From positions 88,820-152,819 of the forward strand of contig NZ_JACOQH010000008.1 in assembly GCF_014297335.1 (NCBI RefSeq): a stretch of 64,000 bases of DNA, read 5' to 3'. Below the pieces are notes generated by a model, which did not search any database, was not told the DNA's origin, and saw only the letters and a program-made list of their open reading frames with translations. The translations under genes were made by a program, and so were the position numbers. Numbering within the stretch: position 1 is the stretch's first letter; the number at the start of each line of letters is the position of its first letter. This document shows positions 40,159 through 48,359 of this stretch, piece after piece. The DNA is from Roseburia_D yibonii (GTDB lineage: Bacteria; Bacillota; Clostridia; Lachnospirales; Lachnospiraceae).

Positions 40159-42807
40159 TTATTTCATCTGCGCCAGGCGCTCCTCAACCTGATCCATCAT
40201 CTGCTCATATTTCGCCAGCTTGTCTTTTTCTTCCTGGACTTTTGCCTCCGGCGCCTTGCTTAAGAACTTCTCATTGGAGAGCATTCCCTTTGAACGCGCC
40301 AGTTCTTTGGTCAGACGCTCTTTTTCTTTGGTCAGACGCTCTTTTTCCTTTTCGAAATCCACAAGATCCTCAAGCGGCAGATATACGGTAGCGCCCGGGA
40401 TCACAACGGATACCGCGTCCTCTCCGATGCCTGTCTTGTCCGCCTGTACGACAGCTTCGCTTGCGGATGCCAGTGTCATATACGCCTCTTTCATCGTCTC
40501 AAACGTCTCGCGCAGGGACGCGTCATCGGAAACTACAAAAAGCTTTGCCTTTCTCGATGGCGGAACATCCATCTCGGTGCGCACATTGCGGACACCTTTT
40601 ACCAGATCCTTGCTGTGCTCCACCATTTCCTCTTCTTTTTCAAAATACCATGCATCCTGATATACCGGCCAGTCGGAGAGCATGATCGTCTCTTCTTCCG
40701 GATGCAGTGTACAGTAAATCTCTTCTGTGATAAACGGCATGTATGGATGCAGCAGCTTTAACGCCTGGGTCAGTACCGTCTTTAAGGTCCAGAGTGCCGC
40801 GTTCGCGGATTCCTTGTTCTCATCCTTTTTATAGGTGCGGACTTTCGCGATCTCGATATACCAGTCACAGAATTCATCCCAGATAAAGTCGTAGACCTTC
40901 TGTACGGCAATTCCAAGTTCGAACTTGTCCATGTTTTCCGTGACATCCTTCGCCAGCGTGTTGACGCGGGAAAGGATCCACTTATCCGCCGGCTTCAACT
41001 GGTCTTTGGACGGCTCTGTGATCTCCATGCCCTCTAAGTTCATCATGATAAATCTGGACGCGTTCCATACTTTATTTGCGAAGTTTCTGGACGCTTCCAC
41101 ACGTTCCCAGTAGAAACGCATGTCATTTCCCGGTGCGTTTCCGGTGATCAGTGTCAGTCTTAACGCATCCGCGCCGTATTTATCAATGACTTCCAACGGA
41201 TCGATTCCGTTTCCAAGGGATTTGCTCATCTTGCGTCCCTGGGAATCTCTGACCAGACCATGGAACAGTACCGTGGAGAACGGCGCCTTGCCCATCTGTT
41301 CATAGCCGGAGAAGATCATACGGATAACCCAGAAGAAAATGATGTCATATCCGGTGACAAGCACATCATTCGGGTAAAAATAATCCAGTTCTTCGGTCTT
41401 ATCCGGCCAGCCGAGTGTCGAGAACGGCCAGAGTGCGGAAGAAAACCAGGTATCCAGCGTATCCGGATCCTGTGTCATATGGGTGCATCCGCATTTCGGG
41501 CATTTCTCCGGTTTTTCTTTGGAAACGACCATCTCTCCGCAGTCATCACAGTAATAAGCCGGGATGCGGTGTCCCCACCAGAGCTGTCTTGAGATACACC
41601 AGTCACGGATATTGTCTGTCCAGTTAAAGTAGGTCTTGTCCATACGCTTCGGCAGCAGCTGGATGTCTCCGTTCTTTACCGCTTCCACTGCCGGTTTGAT
41701 CATATCATCCATTTTTACGAACCACTGCTGCTTGATCATCGGCTCTACCGTGGTGCCGCAGCGGTCATGGGTTCCTACATTATGAGAATGCGGAACGACC
41801 TTTACGAGCAGTCCCTGCTCTTTTAATTCCGCAACCAGTTTTTCCCTGCATTCGTAGCGGTCCATGCCTGCGTATTTTCCGGCGTTCTTATTCATGGTCG
41901 CGTCATCATTCATGACAACGATTTCTTCCAAGTTATGGCGTTTTCCAACTTCAAAGTCGTTCGGGTCATGTGCCGGTGTGATCTTTACGCAGCCGGTTCC
42001 GAATTCCTTGTCAACATAGGCATCCGCAATGACCGGGATCTCACGGTTTACGATCGGAAGCAACAGCTTCTTTCCGATGATGTCTTTGTAACGCTCATCA
42101 TCCGGGTTTACCGCAACCGCCGTATCACCGAACATCGTCTCCGGTCTGGTCGTCGCGATCTCAACAAATCTGCCTTCCTCGCCGATGACCGGATAGTTGA
42201 TATGCCAGAAAAATCCATCCTGCTCCTCATGTTCTACTTCCGCGTCCGAAATGGATGTCTTGCAGACCGGACACCAGTTGACGATACGGGATCCCTTGTA
42301 GATGTATCCTTTTTCGTACAGCTTGATAAATACTTCAAGCACTGCGTCCGAACAGCCCTTATCCATGGTGAAACGTTCTCTCTCCCAGTCTGCGGAAGAT
42401 CCGAGTTTCTTTAACTGGTTTACAATGCGGGAACCGTACTCATCTTTCCACTCCCAGCATTTTTCCAGGAATTTTTCTCTGCCAAGATCATTTTTGTCAA
42501 TGCCCTGCTCTTTTAACGCCTTGATGACCTTTACTTCCGTCGCGATCGCCGCATGATCGGTTCCCGGCTGCCAGAGCGCGTTGTAGCCCTGCATTCTTTT
42601 ATAACGGATCAGAATGTCCTGCATGGTGTTGTCAAGCGCATGTCCCATGTGAAGCTGTCCCGTGATATTTGGCGGCGGCATTACGATCGTAAACGGCTTC
42701 TTGCTGCGGTCAACCGTTGCGTGAAAATATCCGTTGTCCTCCCATTTTTTGTAAAGACGGCTCTCGATCCCCTGCGGATCATAGGTCTTTGCTAATTCTT
42801 TACTCAT
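40159..42807 (-). CDS. valS: Valyl-tRNA synthetase
   Basis: An 882-aa class Ia synthetase. The HIGH signature is PPPNITGQLHMGHALDN (about 45-61), the KMSKS signature is GRKMSKSLGNG, and the editing domain (VEIATTRPETMFGDTAVAVNP) lies between. A zinc-knuckle-like CDDCG...CPKCGC segment follows RIPAYYCDD. The C-terminal coiled-coil arm (about 815-882) is typical of ValRS. It is controlled by a T-box leader. A 131-bp repeat lies between the T-box terminator and the start codon, so the mRNA must carry it. Confidence 0.97.
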   Translation of the reverse strand: MSKELAKTYDPQGIESRLYKKWEDNGYFHATVDRSKKPFTIVMPPPNITGQLHMGHALDNTMQDILIRYKRMQGYNALWQPGTDHAAIATEVKVIKALKEQGIDKNDLGREKFLEKCWEWKDEYGSRIVNQLKKLGSSADWERERFTMDKGCSDAVLEVFIKLYEKGYIYKGSRIVNWCPVCKTSISDAEVEHEEQDGFFWHINYPVIGEEGRFVEIATTRPETMFGDTAVAVNPDDERYKDIIGKKLLLPIVNREIPVIADAYVDKEFGTGCVKITPAHDPNDFEVGKRHNLEEIVVMNDDATMNKNAGKYAGMDRYECREKLVAELKEQGLLVKVVPHSHNVGTHDRCGTTVEPMIKQQWFVKMDDMIKPAVEAVKNGDIQLLPKRMDKTYFNWTDNIRDWCISRQLWWGHRIPAYYCDDCGEMVVSKEKPEKCPKCGCTHMTQDPDTLDTWFSSALWPFSTLGWPDKTEELDYFYPNDVLVTGYDIIFFWVIRMIFSGYEQMGKAPFSTVLFHGLVRDSQGRKMSKSLGNGIDPLEVIDKYGADALRLTLITGNAPGNDMRFYWERVEASRNFANKVWNASRFIMMNLEGMEITEPSKDQLKPADKWILSRVNTLAKDVTENMDKFELGIAVQKVYDFIWDEFCDWYIEIAKVRTYKKDENKESANAALWTLKTVLTQALKLLHPYMPFITEEIYCTLHPEEETIMLSDWPVYQDAWYFEKEEEMVEHSKDLVKGVRNVRTEMDVPPSRKAKLFVVSDDASLRETFETMKEAYMTLASASEAVVQADKTGIGEDAVSVVIPGATVYLPLEDLVDFEKEKERLTKEKERLTKELARSKGMLSNEKFLSKAPEAKVQEEKDKLAKYEQMMDQVEERLAQMK

Positions 42808-42848
42808 AATCTGCTCCTTCCTTTTTGCTTTCTTACAGTCTGTGCAAA

Positions 42849-42979
42849 AAATAAAGTGTGCGCTTACCGCACACTTTCGCGCGCGAGCGGTATGTTCAAC
42901 ATAAACTTCATCTCCGCGAGCTGCGCATCCCCGCGGAGCGTTTTTAAATCATAGGAAGGAATTTCCTATGATTTAAAAA
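42849..42979. repeat. 131-bp dispersed structured repeat, copy 2, inside the valS leader
   Basis: It differs from copy 1 at two positions and from copy 3 at two. Its right end (AAAAA) is the T tract of the valS T-box terminator read on the minus strand, and its left end lies 41 bp from the valS ATG. Every valS message that passes the T-box terminator therefore contains the three hairpins of this repeat. Confidence 0.93.
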
Positions 42980-43267
42980 AGCCCTTTTTGTCCAGAAGAC
43001 AAAAAGGGCGACTCTGTCGCGGTACCACCTTTGTTATGACGCTCCCGTTATGGGATCCGGTCACATCTCAACGATCCGGTAACGTGGATCACTCCGGAAA
43101 GACTTACGAAACCATCGTCCTTTCAGTCCTTCGGTTCAAAAGCTACCTTCTGCGCAATGTTTCCCGAGATACCTTACAGCCGACGGGCATCTCTCTCTGT
43201 CGGGCATTTACACATACTCCTCTTTCTCACTACCTTTATCTGCGCGTTTTTATCGCGCTGCCGATAC
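42975..43267 (-). promoter_or_regulatory. T-box leader (tRNA-Val sensing) of valS
   Basis: On the minus strand the conserved antiterminator bulge AGGTGGTACCGCG lies at 43018-43030. It is followed by a terminator, GCCCTTTTTGTC/GACAAAAAGGGC (42981-43009), with a T6 tract. Upstream is a Stem I-like region with GAGATGCC/GGTATCTC pairing around a loop containing a GTA valine codon, a plausible specifier. Uncharged tRNA-Val should pair with TGGTACC and prevent termination. The specifier call is inference; the T-box itself is clear. Confidence 0.93.
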
Positions 43268-43272
43268 CAACT

Positions 43273-43301
43273 ATCATAAATACCATACGCGTTTTTGTCA
43301 A
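43273..43301 (-). promoter_or_regulatory. Promoter of the valS T-box transcript
   Basis: On the minus strand TTGACA (43296-43301), 17 bp and TATGAT (43273-43278). Confidence 0.8.
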
Positions 43302-43311
43302 GAAAAAACTG

Positions 43312-44211
43312 TCACGCCCCGTTGATCTGGCGGATCAGATCAATGCGCATGAGATCCGGTCTGCTGAAATGATATTTCTGCTTATATGCCGAAACCGCGC
43401 GTTTTACTGCCTCCGCATCCCCGAAATGCATATTGGCATAGCACTCCTCCAAGGAGTACGCGTAATATTCTTTCAGGTTTTCCAGACAGATCGCCGCTAG
43501 ATTGGCAGGCACATCATAATCCGCGCTGCCATGGGACAGCCCGCAGTCAATGTTGACCGCATGCTTCCGGTAAACGATCCTGCCCGGAACGCCTCCGTTT
43601 TCATATACATCCACGCCGGTCGTCGGTGTATGTCCGTGGATTAAGATCTCTTTTCCCTCCGGGTCATACGCCGCGTCCCGTTCCTGCCCCGCGCGGTCTA
43701 AAAGAAAGGTCTTAAAATACTCCTTCGGGCGTCTGTTGCCGCTGCGGATCTCTTCCATCTCTTCCTTCTTTGCCCAGGCATGCGCAAGCACGATACGCTG
43801 TCTGCCATCGGGTGAGATCACCGTCTTTTCTTTCACGATCGGAAGACTGCGGAAAAAGGAAAAGATTTTCTCTACGCTCTGCCCGGTCAGAAGTCCGGCT
43901 TTCTTTAAATCCTCATCCGCGTGATAATGCGCATGCTCATAGCTTTTTTTCTTTCCCTCGCAGTAAGGAAACCACTCCCTGCTGCACCATTCCATGAACA
44001 TCAGCTCATGATTTCCCATCAACATCTGATATTTTCCGTCTCTTGTGACGTTTTTCATACACCACTCAAGTACCTCGGGCGTCTCGCCGCCGCGGTCGAT
44101 CACATCACCGATCAATATAAACTGCGCATCCGCGTCTTCCCGCTCGATCTTTCCGATCAGTTTTTTCATCGCCTGATAACAGCCATGAACATCCCCTATC
44201 GCATAATGCAT
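43312..44211 (-). CDS. Serine/threonine-type metallophosphoesterase
   Basis: 299 aa. It has the full calcineurin-like motif set: AIGDVHGCYQAMKKL, LIGDVIDRGGETPEVL, LMGNHELMFMEW, then ILIHGHTPTTGVD and the late AVNIDCGLSHG. This resembles PrpE/ApaH-like bacterial phosphatases acting on phosphoproteins or dinucleotides. Two metal ions would be bound by the Asp/His/Asn residues. The gene is 11 bp downstream of a lipoprotein gene and ends just before the valS promoter. The substrate is unknown. Confidence 0.88.
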   Translation of the reverse strand: MHYAIGDVHGCYQAMKKLIGKIEREDADAQFILIGDVIDRGGETPEVLEWCMKNVTRDGKYQMLMGNHELMFMEWCSREWFPYCEGKKKSYEHAHYHADEDLKKAGLLTGQSVEKIFSFFRSLPIVKEKTVISPDGRQRIVLAHAWAKKEEMEEIRSGNRRPKEYFKTFLLDRAGQERDAAYDPEGKEILIHGHTPTTGVDVYENGGVPGRIVYRKHAVNIDCGLSHGSADYDVPANLAAICLENLKEYYAYSLEECYANMHFGDAEAVKRAVSAYKQKYHFSRPDLMRIDLIRQINGA

Positions 44212-44222
44212 CTCTTTTTCCT

Positions 44223-45152
44223 CTAATCTGCCTGATACCGGTATTCGCTCTTTAAGCCGTAGGTCTCTAACGTATCATAGGAAATCTTAAAGTCAATGTT
44301 TCCGGCAGCATACGGTCCGAGCGCGTATGGCGGGCAGGTGATCGTAAGTCCTTCGTCCGTCAGATACCACGCGGTGTCCTCGAAAATCGAATCCTCAAGA
44401 TAATCCATATATTCCGGAAACAGAAGCTCCTGATACTCCGGTGTCTGGCACTGCGCCTCGATATCACTTAAAATATTCTGCTTAAAGGCATCTCCGTCAC
44501 CGGCGAGATCTGTAAGCACAAGTCTCGCACCGGTATTCGCGTCATAATTATAGCCGCTGTAAGCGTAGTTTCCATGCGCGCCGCCCGAGAAATCATAGTT
44601 ATAGACGACAAATGAAAAGATCCCGTTGTCATTGCGCTCCACCGTAGAAGTTTCTTCCGACGAGTACGGGAAAAAATCATACAGTGAAAGCCCTCCCTCC
44701 TCCTCGGTCGCTGTTTCGGTATTCGCGTCTTTATAATAACCGTAATCTTCCTTCGCATAGCCGATCATCGCCTCGATCCCGGACTTATGCTCTTTTTCAA
44801 GTTCCGTGATGTCCGCGTTGATCGCTTCTGCCGCTTCTTTATCCTGATCCGCATCAAGCTTCGGGTAACTGTAGGCGTCTTCGTAGATCACCGTACCGTC
44901 ATCCGCCTGATAGCTTTCATTTGCTTCTTCTAATGTAACAATGAATTTTCCACCAGACTCCGTTTCTTCAGCCGTCTCGGTCTCATTCACCACCTCTGTC
45001 CCGTTCTCATCTATCTCTGTCTCCGTTTCCGGTTCTGTTACTGCCACTTCTGTTGTTTCCTGCACTTCATTTTTGGCATCTGTGGTCTTTCCACAGGACG
45101 CAAGCACGACTGACATGGTGCATAAAAGAAGTACAACTGTTTTTTTCTTCAT
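44223..45152 (-). CDS. Secreted lipoprotein with a DUF3298/RsiV-type domain
   Basis: 309 aa. Signal peptide and lipobox VVLASC place the lipidated Cys at 20. An acidic Thr/Glu-rich linker spans about 25-70 (ETETEIDENGTEVV). The folded part contains DUF4163/DUF3298-like features: YPKLDADQDKEAAEAINADI, YNYDFSGGAHGNYAYSGYNYDANTGARLVLTDL and a final FKISYDTLETYGL. Related domains occur in the anti-sigma factor RsiV, which binds lysozyme; there is no anti-sigma helix here, so it may be an envelope lipoprotein that binds a cell-wall ligand. It heads a two-gene unit with the phosphatase. Confidence 0.8.
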   Translation of the reverse strand: MKKKTVVLLLCTMSVVLASCGKTTDAKNEVQETTEVAVTEPETETEIDENGTEVVNETETAEETESGGKFIVTLEEANESYQADDGTVIYEDAYSYPKLDADQDKEAAEAINADITELEKEHKSGIEAMIGYAKEDYGYYKDANTETATEEEGGLSLYDFFPYSSEETSTVERNDNGIFSFVVYNYDFSGGAHGNYAYSGYNYDANTGARLVLTDLAGDGDAFKQNILSDIEAQCQTPEYQELLFPEYMDYLEDSIFEDTAWYLTDEGLTITCPPYALGPYAAGNIDFKISYDTLETYGLKSEYRYQAD

Positions 45153-45348
45153 AATTGCATCCTCCCATTTTCTACATCAAAAAATGTATTTTTCTTATCA
45201 TAACAGAATTTTTTCACTTTTTTCAATTTTTTTACTTAATTTTTTCTTAAATATATCCGCAAAAAGCCTCCCACCGATTGCATTTTTGCAAGGTTGATTG
45301 TATGATAAGTAAGGCATTTTTTATTTTTCGCTTTAAAGAGGGGATATC

Positions 45349-46404
45349 ATGAAAGAACGTATCGAAAGTTTTGATTTTATCCGTGCCATCTGCGCATGGA
45401 TCATTGTAGTCTATCATTTTGCGGATATCTGCATCACAACACCGCAGTTTACCAATTTTCCATTTTTCTATACCTACGCAAACGGACGCTGGGGTGAGAC
45501 GACCGTGGTCACCATCTTTTTTATGATCTCCGGCGCTTCTCTTTACTATAATCATCCGGTCATCCATCTGCGCGACGCGAAGAAATTTTTCTGGACGCGG
45601 TTTAAAGGCATTTTCCCGATGTTTTATATGCTGTGGCTGTTTTTATACTACAAACAGGTTTGCGGCGTGAAACATCTGTTTTATAACGGCAACCCGAAAT
45701 ATCTGCTCCTTACCCTGTTTGGAATGGACGGATATATGAGCTACCGTTACACTCCGAATTATTACTTTATCGGTGAATGGTTTCTGGGCGCGCTGATCCT
45801 TTTATATCTGTGCTACCCACTCCTGACCTGGTGTATGGAACACGCGAAGATCTTAACCACGCTTGTGCTTCTGGGCGGTTTTGCATCTTTGTATTTTACC
45901 GACTTTTTTATGATCTCAAAAGAACGGAACCTGATCACCTGCCTGCTCGCTTTCTGGCTCGGTATGCTTTTTATCCGCTACCGCTCCATACTTACAAAAT
46001 GGCAGCTTGTGATCCCTGCCGCCGTGTGCGCCGTGATCCTTTTATTCTTTCCGCTCGGAGCGGACATGCTCCTTTGCATGCAGTTCACATCGATCGCGCT
46101 GTTTTTCGTATTTTACTTTGTCGGAAATTATGTGATGAAAATAAAGTATGTCAATTCTTTCATCCGCTACAGCTCAAAGATCTCCTATGCGGTCTTTCTG
46201 CTCCAGCACGTTGTCATGTCCGAGGTCATTCACGCGTTTGACAATTACGCACTGACCATAAAACAGGAACTTCTCGTACTGCTTGCGGTTTTCGCCGCCA
46301 TCTATGTTCTTGCCGCTGTGCTCATGGTGTTAAACCGCGCGCTTTTAGGCACCCGCCCGTTTCAGGTGCTTGATGCGTTCTTTGGAAAGACCAAAGAGGC
46401 ATGA
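45349..46404 (+). CDS. Membrane acyltransferase (acyltransferase 3 family)
   Basis: 351 aa with about ten membrane helices. The family start IESFDFIRAICAWIIVVYHF is present, with the catalytic His/Arg region in YHF and in TRFKGIFPMFYMLWLF. A second signature, IRYSSKISYAVFLLQHVVM, lies near the end. It should acylate surface polysaccharide or peptidoglycan sugars, often with acetyl groups. AAAGAGGGGAT precedes the ATG. Repeat copy 3 and a terminator follow the stop. The neighbouring GtrB and Glf genes suggest cell-surface glycan work. Confidence 0.85.
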   Translation: MKERIESFDFIRAICAWIIVVYHFADICITTPQFTNFPFFYTYANGRWGETTVVTIFFMISGASLYYNHPVIHLRDAKKFFWTRFKGIFPMFYMLWLFLYYKQVCGVKHLFYNGNPKYLLLTLFGMDGYMSYRYTPNYYFIGEWFLGALILLYLCYPLLTWCMEHAKILTTLVLLGGFASLYFTDFFMISKERNLITCLLAFWLGMLFIRYRSILTKWQLVIPAAVCAVILLFFPLGADMLLCMQFTSIALFFVFYFVGNYVMKIKYVNSFIRYSSKISYAVFLLQHVVMSEVIHAFDNYALTIKQELLVLLAVFAAIYVLAAVLMVLNRALLGTRPFQVLDAFFGKTKEA

Positions 46405-46440
46405 CAGGAGGCAGCAGCGGGGTGCGTTCCGCGCCGCCGG

Positions 46441-46571
46441 AAATAAAGTGTGCGCTTACCGCACACTTTCGCGCGCGAGCGGTATGTTCAACATAAACTT
46501 CATCTCCGCGAGCTGCGCATCCCCGCGGAGCGTTTTTGAATCATAGGAAGGAATTTCCTATGATTCAAAAA
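46441..46571. repeat. 131-bp dispersed structured repeat, copy 3
   Basis: It differs from copy 2 only by G at 46538 (A in the others) and C at 46566 (T in the others). These two positions pair with each other in the long hairpin, so the stem is kept by a compensatory change. The right end abuts the A/T tract of the terminator at 46568-46612, as in the other copies. Confidence 0.94.
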
Positions 46572-46612
46572 AACAGGAGATCTCCCACGCACCGGGAAAT
46601 CTCCTGTTTTTT
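46568..46612. terminator. Bidirectional terminator between acyltransferase and gtrB
   Basis: AAAAACAGGAGAT pairs with ATCTCCTGTTTTTT, extended by CCC/GGG, with A and T tracts on the two sides. It can end both the plus-strand acyltransferase and the minus-strand gtrB transcripts. Confidence 0.85.
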
Positions 46613-46627
46613 ATTTCTCATTTTTAT

Positions 46628-46666
46628 TTTAACTTCTTAGTTTAACTTCTTAGTTTAACTTCTTAC
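46628..46666. repeat. Three 13-bp tandem repeats at the gtrB stop codon
   Basis: TTTAACTTCTTAG occurs three times in a row (last unit ends C instead of G). The gtrB stop codon is within the last unit. The repeats add in-frame stop codons downstream. Likely slippage-prone DNA. Confidence 0.85.
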
Positions 46667-47595
46667 TCTTCGATATTCGTCTCTTTGCAGATATAGATCG
46701 GACGGTTCTTCACTTCCAGATAGGTTTTCGCCAGATACTGTCCCATAATTCCCATACAAAGCAGCTGCACCCCGCCGATAAAGATCATGATGCAGACCAT
46801 GGACGGCCAGCCAAACGCCGAACCGCCAAAGCACAGCTGGCGGACAATGATGAAAATGATGGAGATCGCCGCGATCACGCACATTAAAATTCCAATCAGC
46901 GCTGCGACGGAAAGCGGCATGGTGGAAAACGCGACCATCCCATCGATCGCATACAAAAGCAGTTTCCAGAAAGACCATTTCGTCTCTCCTGCCACCCGCT
47001 CCACATTCTCAAATTCGATCCACTTGGTGCGGAAACCGACCCAGCCAAATAGCCCTTTGGAAAAGCGGTTGTATTCTTTCATCGAAAGCAGCGAATCCAC
47101 GAACGGACGTGTCATCAGGCGGAAATCTCTTGCGCCGTCCACAACCTCCGTCTTGCACATCTTATTCATCAGGCGGTAAAACATCCGCGCAAAAAACGAA
47201 CGGATCGGCGGCTCGCCCTTTCTTGTAACACGTCTGGTCGCCACGGAGTCATAGCCCTCCTCCGTGACCGCGCGGTACATCTCCGGCAGAAGTCTCGGCG
47301 GATCCTGCAGATCGGCATCCATGATCGCCACAAGATCCCCGCTCGCATGTTCGAGTCCCGCATAGATCGCCGCCTCTTTTCCAAAGTTTCTGGAAAAGGA
47401 AATGTATTTCACACGCCCGTCTTTCTCCGCAAGCTCTTTCATCAGCTCCAGCGTGCGGTCCTTTGAGCCGTCATTGACAAACAGGATCTCAAATTCACAG
47501 TCCCGCATCTCTGCCGTCACACGGTTCAATTCTTCATAAAAAAGCCCTAACGCCTCCTGTTCATTGTAACAGGGCACTACTGCTGTTATCTCCAT
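46663..47595 (-). CDS. GtrB/DPM1-type membrane glycosyltransferase
   Basis: I chose the ATG at 47595 (310 aa), preceded by AAGGAG at the correct distance. It is a GT2 family enzyme: TAVVPCYNEQEALGLFYEEL, DGSKDRTLELM and the metal/UDP motif AIMDADLQDPPRLLPEM, with DFRLMTRPFVDSL and FLRWVGF-type sites after it (here FGWVGFRTKWIEF). Two C-terminal membrane helices lie at about 225-295. It transfers a sugar to undecaprenyl phosphate. A terminator and repeat copy 3 follow. Confidence 0.92.
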   Translation of the reverse strand: MEITAVVPCYNEQEALGLFYEELNRVTAEMRDCEFEILFVNDGSKDRTLELMKELAEKDGRVKYISFSRNFGKEAAIYAGLEHASGDLVAIMDADLQDPPRLLPEMYRAVTEEGYDSVATRRVTRKGEPPIRSFFARMFYRLMNKMCKTEVVDGARDFRLMTRPFVDSLLSMKEYNRFSKGLFGWVGFRTKWIEFENVERVAGETKWSFWKLLLYAIDGMVAFSTMPLSVAALIGILMCVIAAISIIFIIVRQLCFGGSAFGWPSMVCIMIFIGGVQLLCMGIMGQYLAKTYLEVKNRPIYICKETNIEE

Positions 47596-47729
47596 TCTGT
47601 TCTCCTTACACCGCAAAAGCGGTCATATGCTCTTAAAGTATTATGATAACGCAGGCAATGATTTTTTTCAAGCCGCCTTCGTCTATTTCTCCCGCAGACA
47701 CATATATTAAAAGAAAAAAGGAATTTTCC

Positions 47730-48359
47730 ATGAACGAGCATTATCCATTTCAAAACCCGCCTCTGCCCTATGCCTATGATGCCCTCGAGCCTTATATCGA
47801 TGAAAAGACCATGCATCTGCATCATGACCGGCATCTGCAGACCTATGTAGATAATCTAAACGCCGCCCTTCTTCCTCATCCGGAACTGCACGACAAATCT
47901 CTGGTGTTTCTTCTGACGCACCAGAATCTGCTGCCATGCGGTACCCAGATCCCAATCCGGAATAATGCGGGCGGCGTATATAATCATATTTTTTATTTTT
48001 CCGGTCTTACGCCGGACGCAGACAGACCCATCCCGGATCCTTTGTCCGCTTTTCTCATTGAGAGCTTTCAGAGCCCTGAAAAATTCAAAGAAAAGTTCAA
48101 GGCCGCCACGCTCTCCGTCTTCGGTTCCGGTTATGCCTGGCTTACCATAGAGCCAACCGGCAGACTCTGCATTTTTGTCACGAAGAATCAGGATACTCCT
48201 CTGCCCGCCGGTCTTTTTCCGCTCTTAAATATCGATGTCTGGGAACACGCCTATTATTTAAAGCACTATAACGAGCGCGCCGCCTATATCGATGACTGGT
48301 TCCATATCGCGGATTTTGCCCGGGCAAACGAGCATCTGCTCTCTTTTTTACATGCGTAA
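47730..48359 (+). CDS. Fe/Mn superoxide dismutase family protein
   Basis: I chose the ATG at 47730 (209 aa), after AAAAGGA. Ligand segments are LHHDRHLQTYVDNLNAAL (first His), AGGVYNHIFYFSGL (second His), and NIDVWEHAYYLKHYNER (Asp and His). FGSGYAWLTI is the usual GSGWxWL signature with Tyr in place of Trp, and HIFYF replaces the common FYW, so it is a divergent member like others in clostridia. It should remove superoxide in the cytosol. Its 3' end overlaps glf by 12 bp, tail to tail. Confidence 0.88.
   Translation: MNEHYPFQNPPLPYAYDALEPYIDEKTMHLHHDRHLQTYVDNLNAALLPHPELHDKSLVFLLTHQNLLPCGTQIPIRNNAGGVYNHIFYFSGLTPDADRPIPDPLSAFLIESFQSPEKFKEKFKAATLSVFGSGYAWLTIEPTGRLCIFVTKNQDTPLPAGLFPLLNIDVWEHAYYLKHYNERAAYIDDWFHIADFARANEHLLSFLHA

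Noticed and set aside
42849..42979. Repeat copy 2 as part of the T-box itself
   Set aside because: The same 131 bp occurs at two other loci without any T-box, and the T-box terminator is complete before it.
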